Assembly: GCA_944321735.1 (NCBI GenBank) | Contig: CALUMK010000024.1 | Span: 1 to 41,130, forward strand | From: an uncultured Bacteroidales bacterium | GTDB taxonomy: Bacteria; Bacteroidota; Bacteroidia; Bacteroidales; P3 | DNA: 41,130 nt | Direction: 5' to 3' | Part shown: in pieces, positions 17,989 through 28,200 of the stretch | How positions within the stretch are numbered: the first letter of the stretch is position 1 | Layout of the letters: every line of letters starts with the position of its first letter | Program-made: the position numbers and the translations under genes | The notes under the pieces: generated by a model | What the model was told of the DNA's origin: nothing | What the model saw: the letters and a program-made list of their open reading frames with translations, nothing else | Database searches by the model: none

Positions 17989-19809
17989 ATGAAAAATAAA
18001 GGGTTGTTTTTTAGGAGATTATTGTTCTGCATAGCGGGAAGCTCGTTTCTGACCGTGTCCGGACAAGATATTACCGATACTTTGGTTAGCATGGATTCGA
18101 AATACCGTCGGGTTTTGCTAGAGGAATATACGGGGATGCATTGTCCTAATTGTCCTGCGGGGCACAAGGAAGCTAATACGATACATTCCTATTACCCGGA
18201 GGATTGTTTCCTGCTTAATATCCATGCTGGAAACTTGGCTATGCCGGCAGGAGGCGAAGTGAATTTGCGTTCGGCTTACGGGGACGCTTTGGCCACGCAG
18301 GCAGGGGTAACAGGGATTCCCAGCGCATCGATTAGCCGCCACCTGTTTCCCGGACAGGCTTCCATGGCTATCGTGGACCGGGATTCTTGGCTGGAAAATG
18401 TGGAAGAACTTCTCGGTATGGAAACTTATGTGAATATCGGGGCGGAGGCAAGCATTGATTGGCAGAGCCGGGAATTGGAAGTGCGGGTGCAATTGTATTA
18501 TACCGGGGATTCGCCTGAGGCAGAGAATCATATCCATGTGGCTTTGCTGCAGAACAATGTGGAAGGAACACAGGATGGATCGGAAGCGAATCCGGATCAA
18601 GTGTTGGCGAACGGGAATTACTTGCATCAGCATGTGCTGCGGGATTTGTTGACGGGTATAGAGGGCGATGCTGTGAGTACGACCGTTGCCGGAAGTCTCG
18701 TGCAGAGGACTTATTCCATGGTATTGCCGGAAACATTGAATCAATTGGATTTGGATATCATGCAGCTGCAGGTGCTGGCTTTTGTGACGGAGTCGGAATA
18801 CGAGGTGATGGATGTCTGCGAAGCGCCAGTCGCTTTTGCCAATGGGCCGGAATATGTGTTCGAGATGTCGGATTTTGCGCAATTGGCCCAAAATTCCTGC
18901 GACAATCTTGTCCGTTTGGCTTTTGCGCTCAAGAACAGAAACCCGGAGGGCAAGGTAGTGGAATCCGTAACCTTCCAATTCATGACACCGAAGGGTTTGG
19001 AAACGGAGTACGTCTGTGCCGTGGATGCTTGGGAAGCTGGGATTTTCCGAGTGGAGACCGATGAGGTTTCGATTGACAAGACAGGCGAGGAAGACACCTT
19101 GTTTGCCCAGGTGACGGCGGTCAACGGGCAGGCTTTGAGCTTGACGCAGGAACCGGTGGCGGTGATGGTGATGAAGGACTATGTGACGGTGTCTAATCTG
19201 GAAGTGGTCTTGGATGTATGGCAGGACCGCTGGGGTACGGAAACAAGCTGGGTGTTTGAGGATGAAGCCGGCAACGTGCTGGAGCAAATGGATGCCTATT
19301 CGGATTTATCGTCCAATTCGACGGAACGGCATACGCATGAGGTGACTTTGGCTGCAGGCTGCAATGTGTTTGTGATTAGGGATTTGGCCGGAGATGGAAT
19401 CAATTGCGGCGTGGGCGAAGGGCACTTGCAAATCAGCGATGCGGCGGGCGAAATACTCTTGCGGAACGATGGCACGTATACGGACAGTCTGGTCTGGCTG
19501 CTGCGCTATTCCCCGGCAGGCAATGAGGCGTTTGCGGGCATGGAGGGCGGCATGGACTTGCGGCTTTGGCCCAATCCGGCTCCGGCTGCCTCCGAAGTGT
19601 CTTTGGCTTTCAACTTGGACGAACCGGCTTGTTTGCAGTTTTCGGTCCTGTCTGTCAATGGCTGCCGGGTGCTTGATTTAGGTGCTCGGGTTTATCCTGC
19701 CGGGCAGAACATCGTCACCTTGCCTTTGGATGGCCTCGCTCCCGGCCTTTATTTGGTTCTCTTGCAAGGCGATGGCCATGCCGGCTTGGCTCGTTTGGTG
19801 GTGAGATGA
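17989..19809 (+). CDS. Omp28-like protein with CxxC motif and T9SS sorting domain
   Basis: The 606-aa protein begins with a signal peptide (LLFCIAGSSFLTVSGQ). Residues about 40-280 match the Omp28-related family: LLEEYTGMHCPNCPAGHKEA carries a thioredoxin-like C52-x-x-C55, followed by HAGNLA and TGIPSASI. Such proteins are exported lipoproteins or surface proteins of Bacteroidetes with a thioredoxin-like fold. Redox activity is possible but not demonstrated. A middle beta-rich region includes a segment ending in RDLAGDGINCG, resembling surface beta-sandwich domains. The last 80 residues (LRLWPNPAPAASEVSL onward) are a T9SS sorting domain. It is the last gene of the cargo block, separated from the third by 139 bases that hold two hairpins, so its expression may be partly independent. 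Confidence 0.87.
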   Translation: MKNKGLFFRRLLFCIAGSSFLTVSGQDITDTLVSMDSKYRRVLLEEYTGMHCPNCPAGHKEANTIHSYYPEDCFLLNIHAGNLAMPAGGEVNLRSAYGDALATQAGVTGIPSASISRHLFPGQASMAIVDRDSWLENVEELLGMETYVNIGAEASIDWQSRELEVRVQLYYTGDSPEAENHIHVALLQNNVEGTQDGSEANPDQVLANGNYLHQHVLRDLLTGIEGDAVSTTVAGSLVQRTYSMVLPETLNQLDLDIMQLQVLAFVTESEYEVMDVCEAPVAFANGPEYVFEMSDFAQLAQNSCDNLVRLAFALKNRNPEGKVVESVTFQFMTPKGLETEYVCAVDAWEAGIFRVETDEVSIDKTGEEDTLFAQVTAVNGQALSLTQEPVAVMVMKDYVTVSNLEVVLDVWQDRWGTETSWVFEDEAGNVLEQMDAYSDLSSNSTERHTHEVTLAAGCNVFVIRDLAGDGINCGVGEGHLQISDAAGEILLRNDGTYTDSLVWLLRYSPAGNEAFAGMEGGMDLRLWPNPAPAASEVSLAFNLDEPACLQFSVLSVNGCRVLDLGARVYPAGQNIVTLPLDGLAPGLYLVLLQGDGHAGLARLVVR

Positions 19810-19813
19810 ACCC

Positions 19814-19911
19814 GAATCGGTCATTATATTTTGGGCAGAAGCGAGCAAGATGCCCGAAGAGCGTCATTCCTGAATTGGGAACGGCTTCGGCGCGCGTCTA
19901 ATGGCCGATTC
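19814..19911. repeat. 98-bp cruciform-like element with nested hairpins
   Basis: GAATCGGTCATTA (19814-19826) pairs with TAATGGCCGATTC (19899-19911), with one G-U pair in 13. Inside, GGGCA (19833-19837) pairs with TGCCC (19851-19855), and CCGAAG (19854-19859) could pair with CTTCGG (19885-19890). These two arms share two bases. The layout resembles a multi-arm RNA fold or a small repetitive/MITE-like element. There is no match to a tRNA pattern. Confidence 0.5.
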
Positions 19912-19922
19912 TGGTTTAATTG

Positions 19923-19970
19923 AAAAGGACGGTGCGCCAGGTCTTGGCCGTGGTGCGCCGCCCTTGTTTT
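19923..19970 (+). terminator. Probable intrinsic terminator of the T9SS cargo block
   Basis: GGACGGTGCGCC (19927-19938) folds with GGTGCGCCGCCC (19952-19963), a 12-position stem with one mismatch and two G-U pairs and a 13-base loop. TTGTTTT follows directly. AAAA precedes the stem, so it may also work in the reverse direction. It lies about 115 bases after the Omp28-like stop codon. Confidence 0.6.
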
Positions 19971-20053
19971 GATAAAATGATTATCCGCAATTTAGTGAAA
20001 AAGCCGTTTCCATTCCGCCTTATGGAGGAATCGGGCAAGCCAATGATGCTGTT

Positions 20054-20089
20054 CAACGCCCCCTTTTCTGTCGGCAGCGGTGGGCGTTG
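20054..20089. other. Hairpin downstream of the small membrane protein genes
   Basis: CAACGCCC (20054-20061) and GGGCGTTG (20082-20089) form a perfect 8-bp stem around a 20-base loop. It lies 40 bases beyond the stop of the minus-strand gene at 20129 and may help end or protect that transcript. No T-run is present on either strand. Confidence 0.4.
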
Positions 20090-20128
20090 AGGGCCTTTAG
20101 CACGCTTGCGAGTAATCATTTTTGATAA

Positions 20129-20278
20129 TCATGCTTTGCGTGCCAGCTCGGAGTCTTGCCTGTTAGCAGCGTGTTGCTGCCTATTGGCCTTTTTCTGCTT
20201 GTACAAGAGGATAGACGACCAAATGCACAAGCCGGCTCCGATGGCGCAGAGAACGGCGAAAAAAATGGTTAATTCCAT
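20129..20278 (-). CDS. Small single-pass membrane protein (49 aa)
   Basis: From ATG 20278 the product is 49 aa. It has one strong hydrophobic segment (LTIFFAVLCAIGAGLCIWSS) followed by a positively charged, glutamine-rich tail (KQKKANRQQHAANRQ), which predicts N-out/C-in insertion in the inner membrane. No family was recognised. It starts 4 bases after the stop of the gene at 20283-20504, and pairs of small membrane proteins like this are commonly co-translated. An alternative TTG start at 20347 would overlap the neighbour's 3' end and add 23 residues, but the ATG is simpler. A function cannot be assigned. Confidence 0.55.
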   Translation of the reverse strand: MELTIFFAVLCAIGAGLCIWSSILLYKQKKANRQQHAANRQDSELARKA

Positions 20279-20282
20279 GGCA

Positions 20283-20504
20283 TTAAGTGTTTTGGTTGGA
20301 TATTTGAAACAGATGGAATCCTGTAACAAGGAAAAACAGAGCGGCAACCCCGCCTAATAAGAACAAGGGCAATAGCCGGACTTCTAGTTCCATGATGCCG
20401 GCAATGATTACTCCCCCGATGATGAGTTTTGATACATCAAGGCAGTATTTGCCTGCTTCTTTCAGGAGTTCCTTTCGGTTTCGTGGTTTTGGATGTCGTT
20501 TCAA
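20283..20504 (-). CDS. Small two-pass membrane protein (DUF6722-like)
   Basis: The 73-aa product has a basic N-terminus (MKRHPKPRNRKELLKEAGKY) and then two hydrophobic stretches (LIIGGVIIAGIM and LLPLFLLGGVAALFFLVTGF) separated by a short turn. The pattern LLKE.GKY..D.SKLI.GGV..AGIM resembles a small conserved Bacteroidetes membrane family that I recall as DUF6722. The number is from memory and unverified. The start codon appears to be TTG at 20504, since no ATG exists before the conserved core. A -7 box ends 4 bases upstream, which raises the possibility of a leaderless mRNA. The 49-aa membrane protein follows 4 bases after its stop. Confidence 0.65.
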   Translation of the reverse strand: MKRHPKPRNRKELLKEAGKYCLDVSKLIIGGVIIAGIMELEVRLLPLFLLGGVAALFFLVTGFHLFQISNQNT

Positions 20505-20508
20505 AGTT

Positions 20509-20516
20509 CAAAGGTA
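20509..20516 (-). promoter_or_regulatory. -7 promoter box immediately upstream of the small membrane protein pair
   Basis: The minus strand reads TACCTTTG, identical to the box in front of the TPR/HTH regulator and matching TAnnTTTG. Transcription would begin about 6-8 bases downstream, at or next to the apparent TTG start codon at 20504. No -33 element was found at the usual spacing. Confidence 0.45.
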
Positions 20517-20654
20517 TTAAAAGTTTTTCAATCAGGATGATTTCCTCTTTGTTTGCACAGGGTGGCCGCATCGGGATGCAACGGATTCAGAACCGACAAC
20601 TCTTTGTATCCGTTTTTGTCAAGATGCCTGCTTGATGGCATAGGATGGCCATGC

Positions 20655-22190
20655 CTACAATTCCCCTTTGTCGGTTTCGGCGGTGAACGTGCCGGAAACC
20701 AGTTCGTAATCCTTGTTGATGAAGACGTTCTTGAACTTGACCTTGACCCCGGTGTTGGACAGGAGGGGGATATGCGTGTACCCGCTGCCGGAAAACATGC
20801 CGTTGCTGCCCGTGGCTTCCTCGATTTCAAAGACGAAGCCGTTGGCGGTGCGTACTTGGTCGAATTTGCGGAGCGATTCCAAGGGCGTCTGATCCCGGTC
20901 GGGGTTGCTGTTGTTGGGATGGTTGCCGCAGTCGAGGTGCGCGTTGTCGGTCGAAAGGGTCGTGAAACGGTAGACGATGTCGTTCTTGCTTTGGGAATAG
21001 GCGCACTGGACAATCAGCTTGCATTCGTATCCGGTGGAAGGCTCCAGGTCTTCCAGTACCGCTTCGGTATCGCCTTGCATCAGTTCTTCCCCATAGGTGA
21101 ACCAGCGGGCATCCGGCTTGCCGTTCTTGCGGTATTGCAGCTTGTAGCCTTGGGCTTCGATGGGTTCGGTCCAGCGGACTACCGCCCGGGTGGAGGATAT
21201 GTTTTCTATGCGCAGTTGCGGGACGATAGGACAATGTTCCTCGAAATAGAACCGTCGAACTTCGCTGTAGCCGTTGTTTTTGATGTACAGTTGTTCTCCA
21301 TCGGCCGAGGTGCCGGAAGCTTGGACCCGGAACGCATATTGCGTGCCTGGGATCAATTCCGGCAAGCTTTGTCCGTAATCGAGGAAGGTCTGATGGGTAC
21401 TCTCCTGATGAATCAGGGGCAGGGTGTGGAAATATTCTTCCCAGGCGGAGACCCCTTGCGGGATTTCGGCTAGTTCGAAATGGTATTCCGTTTGGAAAGC
21501 CGTGGTGGCCAGATGTCGGGGCGTCCATTGGAAGCGGATGCTTGCTTGTCGTCCGTAGTATATGGTGTCTTCCGGAAGAGGCGTGTTGAGGAAAGGGGGT
21601 TCTCCGGCCAGAAGCGTGAACATGGCAGGCATCTCGTTGATGGATACCTTGCTGCCCGAACGTGCTTCGTAGGCTTCGAAATAGAGTTGGTACAAACCAT
21701 CAGGCAATACGCCTCCAGAGAGTTGGAATGCACGGCTTGCATTGCCGCTGATTTGAACGTTGGAATTCAGAAAATAGGCTGAAAGCATGCTTCCATCCAG
21801 ATAAACTTCTTCTCCGCCGCTGATGGAAACGGGGATGGGCAGGGGCAATGTGTTTTCAATCACTAAGTTGTCTGATACAAGTCTCATCCGTAGGAACAGG
21901 GTCGCGCTTTCCACCCTAGTATCCAGGAGTCTCAGGTAGAGATGAAGCCGAGAGTCTGGCAACTGGCTCCATTGGTGCCACTGGTAATAATAGGGAGGAT
22001 GCACTGCGGTTCGCGATGAGACAGGCGATACGGTTTGTCCTATGGTTTCGTTGCCCCATGAGGCCAAGACGAGGGCTAAGCTGAGGCAAACGAATTTACT
22101 GGCAAGTCTTATCTTGCGGGTCGAGTTTGCTATGCGTTGAGATGTTTGAAGTCTTTCCGCTATGCTTTTGGGTTTGGTGATTGCTTTCAT
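20655..22190 (-). CDS. TANFOR-type / fibronectin type III domain surface protein
   Basis: The 511-aa protein has a long basic N-region and a signal-peptide core near residues 30-50 (FVCLSLALVLASWG). Residues about 60-210 match the TANFOR domain of Bacteroidetes: YLDGSMLSAYFL, LPDGLYQLYFEAYE, then PPFLNTP and FQWTPRHL. A fibronectin type III domain spans about 323-415 (AVVRWTEPIEAQGYKLQYRK). The end (NGMFSGSGYTHIPLL, VKVKFKNVFINKDYEL) resembles the start of the conserved segment that continues much further in large TANFOR proteins, but a stop follows shortly. No T9SS sorting domain is present. It starts 10 bases after the SprB-repeat gene, so the two are almost certainly one operon. It may be a partner or assembly factor for that protein. 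The function is unproven. Confidence 0.78.
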   Translation of the reverse strand: MKAITKPKSIAERLQTSQRIANSTRKIRLASKFVCLSLALVLASWGNETIGQTVSPVSSRTAVHPPYYYQWHQWSQLPDSRLHLYLRLLDTRVESATLFLRMRLVSDNLVIENTLPLPIPVSISGGEEVYLDGSMLSAYFLNSNVQISGNASRAFQLSGGVLPDGLYQLYFEAYEARSGSKVSINEMPAMFTLLAGEPPFLNTPLPEDTIYYGRQASIRFQWTPRHLATTAFQTEYHFELAEIPQGVSAWEEYFHTLPLIHQESTHQTFLDYGQSLPELIPGTQYAFRVQASGTSADGEQLYIKNNGYSEVRRFYFEEHCPIVPQLRIENISSTRAVVRWTEPIEAQGYKLQYRKNGKPDARWFTYGEELMQGDTEAVLEDLEPSTGYECKLIVQCAYSQSKNDIVYRFTTLSTDNAHLDCGNHPNNSNPDRDQTPLESLRKFDQVRTANGFVFEIEEATGSNGMFSGSGYTHIPLLSNTGVKVKFKNVFINKDYELVSGTFTAETDKGEL

Positions 22191-22200
22191 GGTCTGGATT

Positions 22201-25200
22201 TTAATTGGTTTTGATGATTTTAATGGCTGTCCGCTCTGATCCGTGTTCCAGCAGCAGTATATAAGTCCCGCCAGGTAATTCCTTTTCGGTTAAGGTGATG
22301 CGGGTTGGAGTGGCGGCAGGCAGATGAAAATATCCGTTTAAGATGTTTTGTCCAGTCAAGGCTGATAGGATCCGGTATTTGACATCGGTCGGCTGGCTGC
22401 ATTCGGCATGAAGTGCAAAGTGGTTTCGGAATGGGTTGGGAACCACGCGCCAAGAAGAGGATAAACCCTCCGCCTGTCCAGGAGCAGACTGTTTGCTGGG
22501 AGGTGTCACTTGGATGTTCCGAATGTAAGACTCGGTGCAGTTTCCTTTGAAAACTTGCAATTCCACGGGATAATAACCGGCCTCCGGAAATAGGATTTCG
22601 ATATAATTCCCCTCTTGCATCAGGATGGATGCCTTTTCGGGCAATATCCAGCGGGAACTGTCTGGATTGTGCTTGGAAAGATTCACCAAAAGGCAGCTTT
22701 GGCCTTCCGTGATATGGCTGCTGACCCAGAACTCGGCATGGATGCTGTCGGCTGAAGCTTCAACGAGTACGCTGTCTCGGTAGATGCAAGTCTGGTTTTG
22801 AATAAGCCTCAGATGGTATGTTCCGGCTTGGCATGCTTGAATGCGGGCTCGATTCGAGGAACTGCCGTCTGGCAGGAACCATAAGTATTCTATTCCGGAC
22901 AGGGTGTCTCCGTTTGGAATGCCAATAGAGATTATTTGACCGGCACAGAGGGTCTTCCGTCTTTCTATCGCATAGGATGGAGGTTGAGGTGCGGCCAGCT
23001 CCATGATTGTATCGGTGGCGCATTGCAGGCTGTCGGACACATGCAGTATGTATTGGCCGGCTGAAGCCGGGTCGATTATCCAGGAATCGCCTTGGGCATC
23101 GCCTCGCATTCCTTCTTTCCAGGAAATATTTTCCCAATGATAATGGTATGGGGCAGTGCCGCCTTGTGCTTTCCAGATGATTCGGCCGCTTCCATCGGGA
23201 CAGTCGATGGGTGTTACTTCCAAAGGCAGGCGCAGGGGGGCTGGGCTTTCCATCCGTACTGTGTCGATACGGCTGCAGCCCAGTTTGTCTGAGGTATGGA
23301 GCACGTACAGGGCTTGGCCTAGATTGAATAGGTCGGGTGTTTGTGCTCCGGTATTCCATAGATATTGGATTCCGCCGCTTCCGCCAAGGGTTTCAACAAG
23401 GATGTGTCCATCCTTGCTTCCGTGGCAGCTTGGTTCGGACATGCTGACAATGTTGTACAGTCTGTCCGGTTCTCTCAGCAGGTAGGATGCCGATTGGGTA
23501 TTTCCCCATGCATCGGTGACGGTCGCCGTATAGACCCCGGCTGGAATCTTGGATATTTCGGCGGTGGTGTCTCCGTTCGACCAGCGGATGTGCAAAGGCT
23601 TCCGTCCATGCCGGATATCTGCCCGGAGGCTTCCACTGGAATCTCCGGAACAAGCAATTTCGTCAATGGCTTGTATGTGGATTTCCATTTTGCTGGAGAG
23701 CAAGGAGTCTAAATTTCGTTGTACTTGGCATCCTTGGGCATCGGTCAGTTGCACCTCATAGCTTTGGTCGTTTCTGAATGCTTGTCTGGATTCCGTGTTC
23801 CCTGTGTTCCAGAGGTAGTGATAGGGTAAGCTTCCCCCTGATCCGATAGCGACGAATATTCCGTCCAGGCTATCTGGCAAATGGCCTGACTGCAGGATTT
23901 CGGTTTCAAGTTGCAGCGGCGCCGGTTGTTTGATTTCCAAACTGTCTGAAGCGGTTTGTCCGGCGGCATCCCGGATTTGTAACCGGATAAAACCGGCAGG
24001 CAGATTTTCCAAGGACAACAAATCGGAGAAAATCGGCTCAAAAGTGCAGGAATCCGTTTTGCGGTATTCCCATTGCCATTGCCAGGGTTCCGTTCCCCCT
24101 TGGATGAAAGCCTGTACGGAAGCTGTGCTGTCTCCATGGCACCTTACGGCATCCTTGAGCATCAGCGTGGCTTCGAGATTGCGGAGGAAGCGGATTTCAA
24201 AGATTCGGCTGATTTCAGCACCGCCGTCGTCTTGAAGATGAAACCGGTAAATGCCTGTCTGGAGATGCTGGATGGATAGATGGCTGCTGTCGGATGTGCC
24301 TTCTTTCAGAATCTCGGCGTACATGTTTTCCCATTGGTAACGATAAGGTTTCATTCCGCCACTGATGCGGAGTTCAATGCTGCCTTCTTCGGATTCAAGT
24401 CCGTCTTCTGGACGGATGTGCTTGATGAAAGAGGATGAAATATACAAAGAGTCTGGGCTTTGTATTGTGTAGTCCTTTTCAATCTCGCATCGGTTGGCAT
24501 CGGAAATTCGGACATGGTACGTCCCTCTGCCTATATGGGAAAGAATGCTGTCCCGACTGCCTGTGTTCCATGAATATTGGTAGGGTCTTGTGCCTCCTTC
24601 CACTTCCAGGCAGATGCTTCCGTTTTGAAATGCCCAAGCGGAGGAATGTTGTATTCGGGCATAAGCTTCCAAGGGTGTAGGTTCGGCAATCGACAAGCTG
24701 TCCATGCTTTTTATTCCTCGGCTGTCTTGCACTTGTACCGTGTAAGTGCCTGCTGGAGCATTGTGCATGATGCATAGGCTGTCATTGCTGAACCATTTGC
24801 CATTGAGGTGCCAATCGTATCGATAGGGAGGTGTTCCGCCTTGGACATCTAAGCGGAAAGAGGCTGTGCTGTCTCCGGCGCAGAGAGGCTGTGCGATGAG
24901 TTGCAGTCGCGTGCTGAGCGGGGTGGTCCGTTGCAAGGAAAAGCTTTGTTCCGCTCTGCATCCATGGGCGTCTTGGATTTGTACATGATATATTCCGGTA
25001 TCCAATCCTTGCAGGGATGCTGCGGTATCTCCATGATTCCAGTTGATTTTGTATGGAGGTGTGCCTCCGGATAAGGATAGTTCTATTTTACCGTCGCAGG
25101 AAGGTTCTGGATGTTCACCAAAAATGCTACCTGCATACGATGGATGCCTCAGGCTGGCTTGTATGCTCAGGCTTTCCGGTGCTTTTATTTCGGCCTGGCT

Positions 25201-28200
25201 ATGGGTTTGGCAGCCTCGGCTGTCGATAATGGATACCTCAAAGTCTGCGTTTTCGATATCCGATATGCAGGAGGTGTCTTTTGAATGGGGTTTCCCGTCA
25301 AGAATCCAAATATAACGGTATGGGGCAGTGCCTCCGCTTGCGTGCGCGATGACCCATCCGGAAGAATCACCATGGCAATGGCTGGACTCTGTCTGTAAAT
25401 AGCTTTTCAGGCTGTCAGGCTGAGGAAGGTACAGTTGGAACGAGGACTTTACGTCCAAAGCGTCGGTCACTTCGGCTAGGTAAAAGCTGCTTTTCAGATT
25501 GTGAAGGAACGGACTTGTTTGGTTCGCTATGGCTTGGGAGTCTTTGAACCATTGGATTCGGTAAGGACGTGTGCCACCGCTTATTTCCAAAGAAAGGCTG
25601 CCGTTGGCCAGTCCATGGCAGGATATGGAATCCTGGATGAGGATACGGCTGACCAGCGGGGCTGTCCTTGGCAGATAGACAAGTGTGTCGGCTTGGCAGG
25701 AATATTGGTCTTGCACGCTCAGCCTGTACCATCCGGAATCCAGCCCGGCAAGAGTGCGATCGGACGATATGATGGGATTTTGTCCGGCTTTTCTCCATTC
25801 GTAACGGTAAGGAGGGGTTCCTCCTTGGACATCGACCTCTAATTTGCCATCGAAGACAGGTTCGGGAAGAATCCCGTTTTGGCTTCCCTGGTAGGAAGGA
25901 GCTTGGATGGTGTTGAAGGAAATTTTGATCGGTTCAGGCTGGCTTAAGCTTCGTTTGGCCCAGGAACGGACTCCTTTGGCATCGGTGACGCATAGGAAGT
26001 ACAGCCCGTATCCCAGTTCGGTTTCGATGTTTTTGCTTCCTAGTTTCTCCACGCCCTTGGAAATGTTTTCCAGATGCCGGGCATTGCTTAATGATGAATC
26101 CGCTTTGAACCATTGGTAAAGGTAGGGTTGTTGCCCGCCACCGACCTCGGCCTGCAATATGCCGGTTTGGCTTCCGGCACAGCCGATGGTTTGTATTGTC
26201 ATAATGGAGGCTTTGAGCATGGCGGATTGCGTCAGTGTGGCTTCTGTATAAGCTTGGCAATGATTCCGGTCGATGACTTGCGCTTGATAAATGCCGGGAG
26301 GAAGCTGCGTCAACAGGAACAAGTCCGGGCCTTGGGCAAAGTTTTGCCCGTTTCGGGTCCAATTGACATGGTACGGAGGTGTTCCTCCGCTGGCATTGAC
26401 ACGCAATACTCCGCCATAGCTCACAGGAGGGCATGAATCGGCAAAGCAGCCTTGGTGAGGGGAATGCCTGAGTTCGCTGACTTGAGTTCGGAGAGGGTTT
26501 GGTTGGTTGATTTGCAGCGCGGCTTGTTTTGAGATACCGTAAGCATCGACAACGGTGGCGGAATAACGTCCTGCCGCTAAATTTTGAATATGGGTTTCCG
26601 GGCTGCCGGTATTCCATCGGATAGCGTAAGGAGGTACGCCTCCTTCGATAATCAGTTTGCAGGAGGCATTCCTTTCTCCGTAGCAGCGTATGCTATCAAC
26701 AAGGACGATTTCCACTTGAAGGGCATCGTATTGTTTTATTTCGAATTCTTTGCTGTCTTGGCAATGCATGGCATCCCATTGGAACACGGTATGCAATCCA
26801 GGGGACAGCTGATCCAAGGCTGCGTCGTTGTCGCAGTACACCCATCCGTAAGGACGTGTGCCCCCTTGGCCATGGGTGAAGATTTTCCCTGGCACGAGTT
26901 TCCCGTTCCGGTCATAGTGTGCATGCCTTATCGAGTCTATGATGATTTCAAAGCAGGAGTCGGGTTCGTTGATTGGGAAAGTACGTTCCGCAATGCAGCC
27001 TTTATCGTCAATGAGTTTCAGCTGGTACTGTCCGGCAGGCAGATCGGAACGGGTTTTCCCGAATGCGCCATCGTTCCACGAATAGACATACGGTTCGAAG
27101 CCGCCTTTTCCGTCCACTCCGATATAACCTGTGTGTTCGTTTTTGCAGTAAACATTCCGGGTGGTGTGAAGGACGATTTCCAACGGATCGGGTTGTGTCA
27201 AAGTTTGTGAATGGGTAGAAACCATTCCGTTTTCGAGGTCTTTCATGCTTACTGTGTAAGTGCCTGGTCCCAGTTCATCAAGCTGGGCTCCTGTTTCATT
27301 GGGAATCAGTTTGCCGTTTTTATACCATTCAAAGGCTACCCGGTTGCTTCCCGCTTGGATTATCGAAGCTCGGAGCGATCCGTTGCCGGCATTGTGGCAG
27401 GTGATTTCGGATTCGGTGGCCAAAGAGACACGGAGCGAATTCGAAAGGTTCTTAATCGTTATGCTTGTGTCGTTTTGGCATCCGTTGGCATCTGTTATGA
27501 TGATTTGGAATGTGCCTGCGAGCGGAACCGGGATGCTGTTGCCGATGAGCGTGATTTCGTTTTGAGGGTCATGAGTCAGGTTTCTATACGTGATGGTGTA
27601 TGGCGGCTTGCCGTTCCGTATCTGGTCTCGGTCTATTCGTATCCATCCGTCTTGGGCTTGTTTCCGTACCCCTTCGACATAATAGTACCCGCTGATGTTT
27701 TTGCCGGTTACCGGCATGTTTATCGGTTCCGGCTGGGTGGCATCGATGTCAAAAGCACCCCAAGAGGTTTTTCCGGGATTTGGGTATATTGCCATGGTGA
27801 CGGTTTTGAGTCTGAAATGGTGCATTTCTCCTGGTCGGATATGGTCGCATCGGAATCGACTGGTCGGATCCCCGATGCTGCCGATATATTCGCACTCGAA
27901 TTCGATTTCGTTCAGGCTGCCATCAGGCGTTGTGTAATAAAAGGTGGGAAGTGGAGTCATTGTGGATATGAATGATTTGCCTAAGGTGACCACGGCCGAG
28001 CCTTCTCCTCCATGGCATAAAGGCGGTGTGTATTCGATATCGATTACGTCTATTTCGCTTCTGTCAACCATAAAGGGGACAATCTGGAACATGCCGCTTT
28101 TGATATCTTCAGGCAAATTCTTGTTGCTGCTGTTGTCGGGATGGTTGCTGACGCCCCTGGAATAGCCTTCTACACTGACATAGTATGTGCCTTCGCTGAT

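Larger units (their letters stand above)
19810..20128. other. Structured intergenic region after the T9SS cargo block
   Basis: These 319 bases hold no convincing gene. An open frame on the minus strand (19916-20119) encodes a basic, domain-less peptide and overlaps the hairpins. The region contains an imperfect 13-bp inverted repeat enclosing smaller hairpins (19814-19911), a GC-rich stem followed by TTGTTTT (19923-19970), and a perfect 8-bp stem (20054-20089). It separates the plus-strand cargo block from the convergent small minus-strand genes, so at least one terminator is expected here. Confidence 0.65.

Noticed and set aside
19814-19911. tRNA or tmRNA gene
   Set aside because: The arms do not fit cloverleaf spacing, and no T-loop or CCA-like acceptor pattern is visible.
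19916-20119. 67-codon minus-strand frame as a possible small gene
   Set aside because: It overlaps the terminator-like hairpins and encodes a basic peptide without domain or signal. It also has no promoter box or ribosome site, so non-coding structured DNA explains it better.
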